NCBI RefSeq assembly: GCF_905475395.1
Contig: NC_058338.1
Location: 5,842,935 to 5,906,934, forward strand
Reading direction: 5' to 3'
Length of the DNA: 64,000 nucleotides
From: Chrysoperla carnea
Taxonomy: Eukaryota > Arthropoda > Insecta > Neuroptera > Chrysopidae
Each line of letters opens with the position of its first letter. Position 1 is the stretch's first letter. A model generated the notes under the pieces. That model was not told the origin of the DNA. It searched no databases and was given only the letters and a program-made list of their open reading frames with translations. Made by a program: the position numbers and the translations under genes. This document shows positions 46,691 through 59,400 of this stretch, piece by piece.

Positions 46691-48952
46691 GTTGGGAAAA
46701 TTTGAAAGAGTATAATTAAAATTAAAATTTGCAAAATTTGAAATTTTACGAAAATGTACCGTTCTTTTTATAACATTCTGTATTTCATCTATAGTTTAGA
46801 AAAAGCTTTATTTTGGTAAAATCTAGCTTGAATGATATGAAATACTTTTTTTTACTCGGCAACCTTGAAGTTTTGTGGTTTTACACAATTTAAGTTTAAT
46901 TATTGCTAGCCTTGCAAGGAAAATCACCTACGTGCATCAAGCTCATTGTTTCTAATTCAGCAATTACATAAAAAAAAATTTTGAAAAGCTTAAGTTCAAG
47001 ACTGGCATTGATTACTACTTAATCTAAGAATTGGAGGCAGGAAGAAATGATACTTTTTAAAAGTTGATTAAAAAAAAATTTTATGTCGATTTATCCTAAC
47101 ATAGACCATTTTTTCGAAATTATCTGAAATCAAAAAGAAAAATCGAAATGTATTTGATAAATTTTTAATAAAGAATTATATAGTTTAATGAGTTTTCCAA
47201 GAGGTTAAAATTTTCTAAAAGAAGTTGCTTATCTTATTTTCCAATTCAAAGTCTTGTTTATTAATCTGTTTGACATGACACTTAACATTATGTTTAGTCA
47301 AGTGACTTAAGTCAAGTTGTGTTATACACAAATTGACTTATGAGTCAATTGTTTTCCATAATTTGTACAAGTACTTCAAAACCTCTTAAACAAATTTTTT
47401 TTTGATAAAATTTTATGTAAATATCCAAGAGTTTTGTTTATTTAAATGTGTATTATTAAAATCTAAACTATTTTTGCTTAGAAACAATTTTCATTTTTTA
47501 TCTAGAATATTAACAATAATAGAAATAAAACTAGCACCTGTTTTTAAAAAAATGGTCATTAGGGCAAAAACGGCCCCAATGATTTTCATGAAAATTAATA
47601 TGCAGGGGTTTTTTGGAGCGAAAAATCGATCTAGCATTTAAAACAACATTTTTAGAAAATGTTATTTTATCCGTGTTCTCAGGAAAAACTGAAACGAACA
47701 TGAAATGTGACTCTTACTGCCATCTATTGGCGAGTAGTAATACTATTTTTTTTAATTGGTAAGAGCTAACTGCCTTACCGACATGTGGCTTACCGCGCAC
47801 GGAATAGATTACGCATTAATAAACGGAGTTACTAGGGTTGACAAAAAATTGTTTTTCCAACGATTTCATCTACTGTAATATTCTGCATCAAATTTATTAC
47901 TGTAAAAAGTGCTCAGTTTACCTTCTAGCTTACATACATTCAATAATTAAATATTAATGATTTTTCAAATTTTTAATTCAATGTAATATCTATATCTGAT
48001 TTGGCATTCTTTAATATAATTCATTGGCTGTATAGCAGATTTGCTGAAGCCAGTTTTTAATTTTAAAAAAATATTATTCATAAAAATAAATTTATGCCAA
48101 ATTTCAAGTGAATGTCATCAACTATTTTTTAAATTCAATAAAAAAAAAAATTAGGTGGCGGAAGTAAAATTTTGTTTAAACACTAAATCAACATTCAGTT
48201 TCAATATAAGATATATTAAAATTTAATTATCTCTATATATTATAAATGCGAAAGTAAGCATGTTTGTTTGTTTGTTTTTAAAACTTCAAAACACTTTTTT
48301 GTTCCACCATGCTTCATCTTTCTCTAAGTGTGAGAATTTGATCAAACTGTGAACATATTGTAAATTTGACGTAAAAAGAACAAAATCTAAAACATTTAAC
48401 GAATACCTTTGCGATATTGTCTCTAGTAGTATTATTTGTATAACTGTTTTGATACACTCTGTAGGTGGATTTTTTTAAATCGAATTAAATTAGTTCAAAT
48501 ATGAAAATTGTATTCGTATCACGTAATTAATAAAGTCGATATTAATTGTTTTATAATACAAACATTTATCTAATTGTTTAAATAAAATCTCAATTACCAA
48601 AAATAAAAAGTGTTATAATTCTTAACCTCAATTTTTAACATCAATTAATTATACAAAATTTCCAAATTAAAAAAAAAAAATGTCTCAAATTTTTTTTTCT
48701 ACCATACTTAGGATCCAAAAGTCAGAAAAATAATAAAACATAAGAGCCTCAAGTGAATCTCTAGCACTTAGACCAAAGGGTCCTCTGTACCCTCCTTGAG
48801 AACAACCGAAGACAAGACGTCTTCGGTTAAAAGATGCTATTTTAAGCTATTTATTAAAAATAATGCAAGCACTGACGTTCAACACAACTATACAGGGTAT
48901 TTAACAATTAACTCAGTCAATTGTTTGTTTTCACTTGTATTTTATACGTATA
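46691..48952. other. Intergenic, AT-rich with transposon tails
   Basis: No gene recognised. It includes ACTGCCATCTATTGGCGAGT at about 47720 and TATTATAAATGCGAAAGTAA followed by a GTTTGTTTG tract at about 48240, both typical of common insect repeat tails. A TACAGGGTATTTAA motif at about 48890 may be another TA-flanked element end. Confidence 0.45.
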
Positions 48953-49284
48953 ATAATCCAGTCAAAATAAAAAAAAATAAGTCATAACTTAGGAAAAATT
49001 CGCATAGAGCTGAAAATTGCCAGAGACGTTAAATACATCATTATAAATGAAATATCAAAAATCCCCTTCGATCCTACTTCTGCAAAAAATTTTATTCAAG
49101 GTCAAAAGTATAAAATTAAGGTTTTTTCCATTTTTCTCGAAAACAGTAAGTATTATCGTAAAAATAGGTCGGACAAAAGTTGTAGATCATACAATTCTCT
49201 ACAAAAATGGTCTAGTCACTTTTTCTTTTACGACTCACCATTCGTGAGATATCGCGGTTTTAATCATTAGAAAATTCATATTTT
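48953..49284 (+). repeat. Left terminal inverted repeat
   Basis: Pairs with 51241-51566 on the opposite strand. From 48991 inward, left position x corresponds to right position 100521 minus x without a gap. The inner end reads GATATCGCGGTTTTAATC. Confidence 0.88.
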
Positions 49285-49335
49285 ACATAATATGCACTAA
49301 AATGCAGCTTGTATACGTCAATAAAACTTGTATAA

Positions 49336-49397
49336 TATAGAAAGTGTCATTATAGAAAGTGTCAATATAGAATAGATGTCAATATAGAAAGTGTCAT
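49336..49397 (+). promoter_or_regulatory. Direct repeats upstream of the nuclease frame
   Basis: Three copies of TATAGAAAGTGTCA and one variant (ATATAGAATAGATGTCA) lie in tandem within the 80 bases before the start codon at 49417. They could be transposase/host-factor binding sites or a promoter array; this is inference from position. Confidence 0.45.
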
Positions 49398-49416
49398 TAG
49401 TAAATGGGTTTATGGC

Positions 49417-51261
49417 ATGCATACGATGAATACTGTGTGTGAAGGATTGGAAAATCTCGCAAATGTTAGAATGGACACAACAGACCAGCATGTGGATGCA
49501 AGCGATTCTCGTGTAAAGAGAGATATTGAAGATATTAATAAACTTATGGAGTGGCTCTTATTACATGATCCGTTTCCTATAATTCCAAAAATTATGTCTA
49601 TTGCTAGCGGAGTCGTTGGCGATGAGAAAATTAATTGTCATAATGCTCGTGCAGTTGGACTTGCTTCTATAAGCAAAATGACTGGCCAAACGTTTAATAA
49701 TATTAAATTAAAACGCGGTGATAGAGTACTTCCTCTTTTAAATGCAAGTAGCGTCATAAAGGTACATGATGAAAAGGTGCCTATAGACCCTGTATTGTTA
49801 TTTCAACGCATGAGCATTACTAAGACATTCGAAGATGAACTTGAAACATTCTTTGCATATGAATTAGCTCCTTACCCATTATCACTGTTTGATGAAGTGG
49901 GAATGCGTAAAACTATGAAGTCGGCTCTTTATAATTGCTTTGAATGTTTAAACTCCGAAATTGATAACACAAATGCTATCTACATCATCGATGGAGGGTA
50001 TCTATTACACCGTGTTGTGTGGGATAAAGATGAACCATTTCATTCTATTTTTGAAAAATATGTGCAGTATGTACAAAGACATTTTGGTCATAACAGTACG
50101 ATTGTATTTGACGGCTATACTAATCATACGAAAAATATTAAAGCTGCAGAACAACGTCGTCGGACTACAAAAACATCTTCATCTGTTGATATCGTTTTTG
50201 ATCGACAAATGAAAGTTCCAACAAACCAACAACAATTTCTTGCAAATACTCACAATAAGTCTCGCTTCATTTTAATGCTATGTGAAGAATTTACAGCTGC
50301 TGGTATTTCAATAAAACAAGCTGATAATGATGCTGATGTCCTTATTATTGAAACAGCAATAGAACAATGGAAAAGTTCAAATACAACTGTCGTTGTTGGG
50401 GAAGATGTTGATTTGTTGATATTACTGACTGCACGGACTCCAAATGATCAAATGATTTACTTTTTAAAACCTGGGAAAGCTCAAGTACAATCAACAATAT
50501 ATTCATCACAAAGTCTGACTGCATATCCGAAATGTCAAGCTCATATTTTATTTTTACATGCAATAACTGGTTGCGATACTACATCAGCCATTTTTAAAAG
50601 AGGTAAAACATCAGTATTTAAATTGTTTGAAAAACGTAATGATTTAATTCATTGCGCAGAAGTATTCACAAAGATTGACTCTTCTCCACACGACATCGTT
50701 ACAAATGGAATTCGTTTTCTTCTTGCAATGTATGGTGCTCCAAAAAAAATTGATTCCATAGACAAATATAGATATTTGAAGTTTGTAAAATCTGCATGGA
50801 ACAATAAAACAGTACAGTTGTCTTGCCTGCCTCCAACATCTGCTTCTGCCTTTCAACACTTGTATCGTGTGTATTATCAAGTTCAAGTGTGGCTAGGCAA
50901 TGAGCTGGACCCAGAAGAATGGGGTTGGAAATTAACAGACAACCATTTGGAGCCAATTAAAACTTTACTCCCGCCTGCTCCAGAAAAACTACTTAATACT
51001 ATTTTTTGTAAATGCAAGACGGATTGTAGTAAGAATTGTGGCTGTCAAAAAGTAGGATTATTTTGTTCGCCAGTATGCATCAATTGTCAGGGTCAGACTT
51101 GCTCCAATATTGAAACAAATACAACAGATGAAGATATTTATGATATTAATGAAGAGACAATTGATGCATCCCTTTTCTTAGAACAGCGAACAGAAATTCT
51201 CCAAGAAGAAGAGAATGAAGACGAAGAAATAATTGATGAATATGAATTTTCTAAAGATTAA
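49417..51261 (+). CDS. FEN1/XPG-like nuclease with CXC domain
   Basis: One intact 614-residue frame inside a TIR element. Residues about 185-400 follow the FEN1/XPG plan: IYIIDGGYLLHR (D192, like FEN1 D34), VFDGY (D232, like D86), DNDADVLIIE (D303, D305, D307, near E158/E160), GEDVDLLILL (D330, D332, like D179/D181) and HAITGCDTTSA (D387, like D233, at the H3TH region). A C-terminal cysteine cluster (531-564, CKCKTDCSKNCGCQ, then CSPVCINCQGQTC) resembles the tesmin/TSO1 CXC DNA-binding motif. The N-terminal 180 residues (AYELAPYPLSLFDE) resemble uncharacterised multi-copy animal proteins, which can be longer, so this copy may lack an N-terminal part. The last eight codons and stop lie in the right inverted repeat. 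Role unproven; DNA cleavage in transposition is inference. Confidence 0.85.
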   Translation: MHTMNTVCEGLENLANVRMDTTDQHVDASDSRVKRDIEDINKLMEWLLLHDPFPIIPKIMSIASGVVGDEKINCHNARAVGLASISKMTGQTFNNIKLKRGDRVLPLLNASSVIKVHDEKVPIDPVLLFQRMSITKTFEDELETFFAYELAPYPLSLFDEVGMRKTMKSALYNCFECLNSEIDNTNAIYIIDGGYLLHRVVWDKDEPFHSIFEKYVQYVQRHFGHNSTIVFDGYTNHTKNIKAAEQRRRTTKTSSSVDIVFDRQMKVPTNQQQFLANTHNKSRFILMLCEEFTAAGISIKQADNDADVLIIETAIEQWKSSNTTVVVGEDVDLLILLTARTPNDQMIYFLKPGKAQVQSTIYSSQSLTAYPKCQAHILFLHAITGCDTTSAIFKRGKTSVFKLFEKRNDLIHCAEVFTKIDSSPHDIVTNGIRFLLAMYGAPKKIDSIDKYRYLKFVKSAWNNKTVQLSCLPPTSASAFQHLYRVYYQVQVWLGNELDPEEWGWKLTDNHLEPIKTLLPPAPEKLLNTIFCKCKTDCSKNCGCQKVGLFCSPVCINCQGQTCSNIETNTTDEDIYDINEETIDASLFLEQRTEILQEEENEDEEIIDEYEFSKD

Positions 51262-51566
51262 AACCGCGATATCTCACGAATGGTGAGTCGTAAAAGAAAA
51301 AGTAACTGGACCATTTTTGTAGAGAATTGTATGATCTACAACTTTTGTCCGACCTATTTTTACGATAATACTTACTGTTTTCGAGAAAAATGGAAAAAAC
51401 CTTAATTTTATACTTTTGACCTTGAATAAAATTTTTTGCAGAAGTAGGATCGAAGGGGATTTTTGATATTTCATTTATAATGATGTATTTAACGTCTCTG
51501 GCAATTTTCAGTTCTATGCGAATTTTTCCTAAGTCAAATGTTTATTTTGACTGGATTATAATGAAA
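51241..51566 (-). repeat. Right terminal inverted repeat
   Basis: Reverse complement of the left repeat. It contains the final codons and TAA of the nuclease frame (51259-51261), so the protein's C-terminus is encoded by repeat DNA. Confidence 0.88.
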
Positions 51567-52676
51567 GAAATTGAATAGGCTAAATTAAAAGATATTTTTA
51601 TAAAAGTATTTCTAGAAGTTTGAATTTCTTCGCTGGGCAGTTGCAGCTAAACTCACTACATAATGTTCTCACTTGCACCTCACAAGACTTCCTTGATCCT
51701 CTTTTTTCCTACTTTTAAGTTTTGTCCTACTTTCGGCTTTCGACCTCTAAGTTCTTTCAACATCAATAAAATTGAAGAAAATAGTTTAAAAAAATTTTTC
51801 CTGATATCTCGGTGTATCCTGAATAATGTCTCTATGCTCCCATCAAAACTTCCGATGCCTATGATTACAAACAGATGCACCAACAATTATATATATACAC
51901 ATACATAAAGAACACTATAAAATAATTATTATGTAATAACAATTACAATTAAAGATAAAAAAAATAATTCTTCCTAAACAGAAAAAATTAATTTAAATAA
52001 AAATGAAACACGTTATAGCGGATCACATCACGCACGAGCAACTTCTAGAAATAGCTAAAGATAACATTGTAAATGTGGAAATTCCAATAATTTTATAATT
52101 AATAACAAGGATTGCTGTTTTTCATATTTTAAAACTAAAACGCACTCATATTCGGATAAAAGATTACATAAAATAGCCATTCTTAGGAAGTCGTCAAGAA
52201 CAGCTCCGATTTTGATGATTTTTTTTTCTTTTTTTTCCAAAATTTACAGCATTTAGATGGCGTTACATCTATGGATTATTTTCTGGGGGGATATGCCGAG
52301 AGTCGCTTGAATACGCCCATAAACCACTAAGAATCTAACAATTGCCGAGGTATTGCCAGAATGTTCATATACGCCCCTAGAAGCTAGATAAAGCGATCGA
52401 AAATAAGACAAACAGTTTACGCTCCTTTCAAATCGGTCAAAGCCTTTTGAGCCTTTTCAGTTTGAGCCTTTAAGCTCAAAATCACACATTTATACACAAA
52501 TGCTAAATAATTAGCTATTCGATAAAGTCGGTGTAACGATGTAAAAGAGGCCCCGGTGCTAACTGAGTGATCGAGAACGCTCAATCTTTCAATTTTGAAT
52601 ACATTTTAAAATGACTTTAAATTTGACACAATAATTTTGAATTCGCACATTTGAAATTAAACTGCGCGCGTTTGTT
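51567..52676. other. Intergenic between two transposons
   Basis: No gene recognised. A block at about 52188-52230 (CAGCTCCGATTTTGATGATT) matches one at 11270-11310, so a truncated dispersed element is present. Confidence 0.45.
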
Positions 52677-53165
52677 GTGCATTATGAATTCCTTCTGTCC
52701 GGCCAAACAGTCAACAAGGAATATTATTTGAACGTTATGTGTCATTTGCGTAATGCTATCCGCCTAAAAAGGCCGGAATTGTGGAAAGTCGACAATTCAT
52801 GGTTTTTACACCACGATAATGCACCATCCCATACTGCACTCATAATTCGTGATCATTTCTTCAAAAACTCAACCCATATCGTTCCGCAACCACCGTAGTC
52901 ACTTGATCTGGTGCCGTGCGACTTATGGCTGTTCAGCAATCTCAAAAGACCGCTCAGGGGACACCGTTTTGATACGATAGAGGTGATTCAAACCGCAGCG
53001 AAGACGGAACTGAAGGCAATTCCGGAAAGTGACTACAGCCAGTGTTTCGAAGAAGGAAAATCCGTTGGCATAACGGATAACAATACTTTGAAGAGGATGA
53101 AATTGATTTGGAAGAATAAATAAAGAATTTTTAAAATAAATACAATGTCACCATATTTTTTGGGC
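52677..53165 (+). pseudogene. Mariner transposase remnant (broken)
   Basis: The C-terminal half of a mariner-family (DD34D) transposase. Visible landmarks are VHYEFLLSGQTVNKEYYL, the second catalytic Asp in HHDNAPSHTA, and the third in SLDLVPCDLWLF. A TAG lies in frame just before that last motif, and near 53050 a one-base loss shifts the frame in the conserved F-E-D-W-K-type region. The N-terminal DNA-binding half and first catalytic Asp are absent. After the frame a TTTTGGGCACAGTAGTA sequence may be the remaining terminal inverted repeat. It is inactive. Confidence 0.9.
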
Positions 53166-56100
53166 ACAGTAGTATATTGAAAATTGGACTTAAATGTTAC
53201 AGCTTCAAAGCTAATCAAAAGGTTGACTTTATTTGTAAACAAATGATAAATTCGAAACAAAGGGTAATAATTTTGAAAATAAAATCTTTGTGTAACAAAT
53301 TTACACAATCAAAATTAAATGACATACAAATGACATAGCTAAAAAAATTTCAAAACATTTCAAAATAGTTTCAAAATCCATTTAAAGGCAAACGTAATAA
53401 TAATAAACATATTTTAAAAGTCGAAATTACGTGATCGGATATTTTTATTTTCAATTTCATTAGACCTACATTTCTGTTATATTATTTACTTTCTCAATTC
53501 CAAAAAACATAAACCATATTGACATCAATTTTATTTTTATACCCTCTTACAATTTAAGACGAGAAAAAAAATATTTCGAATTAAAAAATTGACCTTGTCA
53601 TAAAAAAAATAAAAAATACTAAGTCTCCAAAACAAAATTGACCTTCACAGGCTATTTAGTTTATATGTAAATTGGGTAAGATTCCCCTTGGAAAATTATC
53701 ATGTTTTACTTGAACCAAATTCCACAAAAATTTCGATGGAAATTATGACACGTTGCGAAAAAAAAATTATTACCCAATTTTTTTTCTGTTACTATAGAAA
53801 TTAATTAAAACAAAAAAAATAGAATTTTACTTACCAATAAGATGCTATTTAAACATAATAAGGAAAAATTTTAGCAAATATTGATGGAAAATTTTTAATT
53901 AATAAAACAAATGGTGCAAACAGCTGCAGGATATCTGCACTTGTAAAAACGAAACAAAAACACGATAAAAGTGCATAATTTTTTTGAAAACATTTGCATC
54001 CACTAATTTTATATTAATTTAAACAAATTTATAAAATATTTTTACTTTCTCATTTTTATTTACATTGACATAAAATTTTTTTTTTGTTATAAAATTTTTA
54101 CCTAATTTAACACATATTTTTTAAGTTTGAGATGTATATATATTTTTTTTTTTGTAGAAGAGTTGAGTTGTGTAAAATTGTTGTGAAAATCTGTCAAAAA
54201 TTTAATTAAAAAAACATTCACAATACACACTAATTTAGTCACTCATTTAGACAATAACAAATATTCAATTACTAATTCATTTTACTAATAACCATAGGGT
54301 CATCATCAATGAATACTGTTTCTGTTTATGATAGTAATTTTTTTAATGTTATTATTAGCAATACCTAAAGACTACTATACACTAGACTAGAATTCTCTCT
54401 TTAGTGTTAGCATGCACTGACGTATTCATAACTCATACGTCATTCTTTTAATTAAAATGTTAAGTGAATCATACTCTTTGAACATCTTTTTCCTTGTATA
54501 CGGATGAATGACTTTTTGTAAATATCTATATTACAATTCATTTTTTTTTCTAAGTCAAAGTATTCTTAACCTTTTACAGGGGCGAAGAATTTCACTTAGA
54601 TTGTTTGAGATTACATGACACGCAATTGTAAGAACTTCAATTACTACTTAAGGTTAAAAAATCACGTTTTCTTAGGATCATCTTTAAATCGTGTTTATGC
54701 ATTCTTATTAATTCCCTTTTTAAGTAGGTTAACTTTTGAATCCCCTTAGGCCCTTTCGGTGTTAAAATAATTCGATATTGAAATTTTTTTAAAGGTTTGC
54801 TTTATTATGTAACAAGGCTAATTTTCTTCTATGTTTATATGATCTTTATAGTCGGCCATATTGAATAAGCCATTTTGAATTCTGCTCTTTTTGACTCAGC
54901 ATCATGAACAACGACCTTAAATACCCCCTTAATCACTTACCACGATGCAAATATCATCTAGTTCCCCAGACCACCTAATACACGAATATCACTCAGTTTT
55001 CAAGCATTAAACCAGATTTTTTGCACGTGGCCTTGAACGTCGTTAAAAAATTAAATCAATCGTAAATGTTGTAGAAAGATCTGAGTTTTGCATCCGTCGA
55101 GTATTCACTTAGTGTAAACTAGGCATAAATCAAGTGTGATCCACTTATTTCAAGATATTAGATTTTAGTTCGTACGTTCTTGGAATTGAAATTTCAAATT
55201 TAATCTGAGGGTTTTTTTAAAAATTGGTTATTTCAGCAAATATTCATTAATAAAATGCGTAAATCCAACTAACTCGAAACGAAAGTTCTGTATTTGTTTT
55301 GGATCATGAAAGGAAGCAAAATCAAAAAGTATCAAGATTGAATATTGAAAAGTCCGCCGTATGGGATTTTAAGTATTTAAAACCTGCTCTCTCTTGTCAT
55401 GCCCAGGGCCTAATTAAGGCCATTATGCAAAGATGCAATAACTGCCTATGAACATACATGGATCCCATGTTATAGAGCCAGGGAAAAATAAGTTTGGATA
55501 CAATATTCCTTAGAGTAATCCAATTTGATTCTTTTGTTTTACAAAAATTATATTCCAAAACTCGATATTAGTCTGTTCAAAACTGGAAATAATTCTACTT
55601 AAGAAAATAACTCCGAATTTGTGTCTAAATGATCTTAGGACTAGATGATCCAAAAATTTCTATGGGCTAACTTTTTTGTTTTTTTGTTAAAATAAAATAG
55701 AAGTTTTAGAATATTGATCACTAATTAATCGATTTTTTTAATTATTTTATTTATGTGATACAATTTTGTCCTAATTTTGAAAATAAAACGTTTTCAAAAA
55801 TAAAAGATGGTTTCACTATTTTATCTATGAATGGTTCTTTTCAAAATAAAACTGTTCAGAAAACCTGAAACCGTAGTATTGACTTGTAGGAGCCCGCCTT
55901 TAATTTTGGATATTTTTTTTATTAAGTTTGAAAAATTGTTAAAACCAAAGACATCAAAAACTTAAATTAGACAACAATAAACGCGAAAGAAACGATGATC
56001 AACAACTAAAGGCTAAACTTACAATCTCAAAGTTTAATTAGCCCAGCCAATATTGGAAATTAAAGGCTATTTAGATCTTATATTATTTAATCCAGAATTT

Positions 56101-56410
56101 TCTACTATCTACAATTGTCCATATTTTGTATTTTAGCATATATTCTTTTTTGACATATTATAGTCCAACTTTGTCTCTTAAGTTCGTGGTTACAGTGTCA
56201 GTTACTTAAAAAGTCACCAAGGTTCAATTCATTTGAAATATAACCGAAAATACGTTGTTATTAAAGGGCCATGTGGTTTTGAACTTTCAACAGTTTTAGA
56301 CGTTTTAGAACATAGTGCAGGATACCTTGGTCTAGAGTTTATAACATTCGAATTTAAAATAAGAATTTAGAGTTTAAATAATTTATTTCAAAAGTTAATT
56401 ACAAATAAAA
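53166..56410. other. Intergenic, AT-rich
   Basis: 3.2 kb with no recognisable gene or RNA. It is heavily AT-rich with long A and T runs to about 54300. The last part presumably includes the promoter and 5' UTR of the gene at 56411. Confidence 0.5.
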
Positions 56411-59400
56411 ATGGAAGATACAGCTCGAGGTTAGTAATTTTTTTTTGTATTTAAATATAAAACCATTTAGATCACCTCATACCACTATTCGAGGTTGCAA
56501 AAAGAAACCTATGAACTACTAGAGATGATATTATTCAATTACGATTTATTACGGCTGTAATCTGGTGCCATTTGAATGTCAAAACATTTCTCCTTTAAAT
56601 TTGTTTTAAATTCAATTTAAATAGGTTGATAATTCTGATTTAATTTAACTTTATTTGCTTCTTAAAGTGCTGCTGACTAGAGTAACAAAACGTAGATTGT
56701 CTGCTGCTTCAGAAGATTCAAAAACAGATGTTACAGATACTCCAACCGCTGTTAGGAGAAGTACACGTAGATTATCAACAACATCGGAGGATACAAAAGT
56801 TGAGGAGGCACCACCAAAAAGTGTACGAAAAACCACACGTAGATTATCAACTGCTTCAGAAGATCCAATCTTAGAAGAGACCCCAAGTAGTGTACGAAAA
56901 AGTACACGTAGATTATCGACGGCTTCAGATGATCCTATTGTTGAAGAGGTCCCAACTATACGAAAAAGTACACGCAGATTATCGACAACTTCAGAAGATC
57001 CTATCGCAGAAGAAGTACCGAATAGCTTAAGAAGAAGTTCACGTAGTACTTCCGTGTTGCAACGTAATGTTTTGGAGGAAAAACCTGCCACACCAAAACG
57101 ACGTCTTACCCGACGTAATTCTGATGTATCCGATCCTGGTACAGTTAGCTCTCCGTCAGTAGGAGCGCGTCAACTTCGGTCACGAAAAACTTTCTCAGAT
57201 AATGGTAAGTACTTGAAAATTTCATATTTTATATATTATGCAATTTTTTTCTTTTATATTTTTCATTTTTACGGGATTTTTAAAGGCTAAAAGATATTTT
57301 TTTGGGTTGGATATTCAATTGTTCGCCTTTTTTTTTTTTTAAATTGTTGGACGATTTGGGAAAACTAAACTTTTAGTTTTCGGTATTTAAATTTTAAATT
57401 CAAAAAGTTTTTTTAATTGCTATTTTGGAGACATTTGACAATTTTGACCATTGTTCTAAAATAAATGGTACACAGTTTCTAAACTTTAATTTTTTCTTTA
57501 GAAGAAACTGTTCAAACGAGTTCAACTCCAGTAAAAAGACGTGAAAGCCGTAGATTAACAAACATCATAGATAAAGACGAAAACACATTACAAACAATTG
57601 AAGAGAAAGAAAACATTGAAAATCATAGTTTAATATCAAAACCGTTAGAAGTAATTAAAGAAGATTTAAGAAAATCTTTTTCAAGTATGGAAAATGAAAT
57701 TATTAATAACTTGGAGTCAAATACACACGCAGAACCATCTACTAGTCCCAAGAAAGAATCTACGGCAATAGAAGATGATAACTCTAAATTAAGTACAGAG
57801 GTATCGGAACCTAAGACTAGTGTAGAAATTAAAGATGATAAAAACGAAAGTGTTAGTACTCCAAAAAAAGAAATTGATTGTGTAATTCGATCAAATACTC
57901 CAAAAACTAACGATCAAGATGAAAATAGTGCCATAACTAGATCCAATACACCTAAAGTTGAGAAAGAAGATGAAAGTAGTCTTATTTTAGGAAACGATAA
58001 CGATGATAAAGCATCAAAAATCCAAGAAAAGTCTAACAGTAGTCCAATAAAAGAAAAACTTATCGAAAGTCCAAAAAAAGCTACTACTCTCAATGAAAAA
58101 CTTAATGATAGTAGTGGCAGTCCAAAAAAACAGAACATTCCTAAAACACCACCTAAAGTAAATGGCGAACAGAAAGTCAGTGGTAGCCCAATCATAGGAA
58201 GTGGTCGTAAAACACGATCGAGTATTTCAAAACTTAATGACGAAGAAGATAATAATGAGACTCCTAAAAAGGAAGCGGTCCGTGAAGAAGTCCAATCCAA
58301 TTCTCCCAAGAAAGAAGACCCAAAAACTCAAGATACTCCACAGAAAGAAATTGATCGTAAAACTCAACCCAGTACGCCCACAGTCGATGAAGAAAAGAAA
58401 GTCGAAAGCAGCCCAATCGTGGCCAGTGGTCGCAAAACACGATCAAGTATTTCAAAACTTAATAACGAAGAAGAAGATATTAAAGAGCCTCCAAAAAAGG
58501 AAACGGTCCGTGAAGAAGTTCATTCCAGTTCTCCCAAGAACGAAACCTCGAAAATTCAAGATACTCCACAGAAAGAAATTGCTCGTAAAACTCAATCCAG
58601 TACGCCCACAGTCGATGAAGAAAAGAAAATCGAAAGTAGCCCAATCGTGGCAAGTGGCCGTAAAACACGATCCAGTATTTCAAGACTAAATAGCGAAGAA
58701 GAAATTGTTGATACTCCCAAAAAGGAAACAATCCAAGAACAATCCAATTCATCTTCAGTCAATGAAGATCTGAAAATTGAAGATACCCCACAGAAAGAAA
58801 TTGGTCGCAAAAGTCAACCCAATACACCTACAGTCAATAAAGAACAGAAAATCGACGGCAGCCCAAAAATAGCTAGTGGCCGTAAAACACGATCAAGCAT
58901 TTCAAGACCAAATAGCGAAGAAGAAATTTTTGATACTCCGAAAAAGGAAACAGTCAATGAATACCAGAAAATTGGATATTTCCCACGGAAAGAATTTAAT
59001 CTTAAATCTCAACCCAATACACCTACTGGAAAAGAAGAACAGAAATCCGAAAAGAGTCCAAAAATCGAAAGTGGTTGTAAAACACGATCAAGTATTTCAA
59101 GACCAAATAGCGAAGAAGAAATTCTTGATACTCCGAAAAAGGAAACAGTCCAAGAACAATTCAATTCATCTACAGTTAAAGATGATCAGAAAATTGGAGA
59201 TACTCCACAAAAAGAAATTAGTTTTAAAACTCAACCCAATACACCTACAGTCAATGAAGAACAGAAAATCGAAAGCAGTCCAAAAATTGAAAGTGCCCGT
59301 CAAACACGATCAAGTATTTCAAAACTAAATAGCGAGGAAGAAATTGTTGAAACTTTAAAGAATGAAATAGTTCAAGAAATTGGAGTGACTCCACAGAAAG

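Larger units (their letters stand above)
48953..51566. mobile_element. TIR element encoding a FEN1/XPG-like nuclease
   Basis: A 2.6-kb unit bounded by long, nearly identical terminal inverted repeats (about 48953-49284 and 51241-51566) around one uninterrupted 614-codon frame. A 66-codon stretch read outward-in from each repeat differs at a single residue, so the two ends are very similar and the element is young or under gene conversion. A small indel (about nine bases) separates the outermost 40 bases of the two ends. No DDE transposase or reverse transcriptase is present inside. Target-site duplications could not be identified, so the outer borders are approximate. Confidence 0.8.

Noticed and set aside
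49047-49247. 66-codon frames within both inverted repeats of the nuclease element
   Set aside because: The same frame appears in both ends because the DNA is repeated. It has no domain, and no start context or splice join to the nuclease was found.
56651-57091. 146-codon minus-strand frame opposite the large repeat protein
   Set aside because: Shadow of the tandem-repeat coding sequence on the plus strand; same cause for several long minus-strand frames at 57914-63484.
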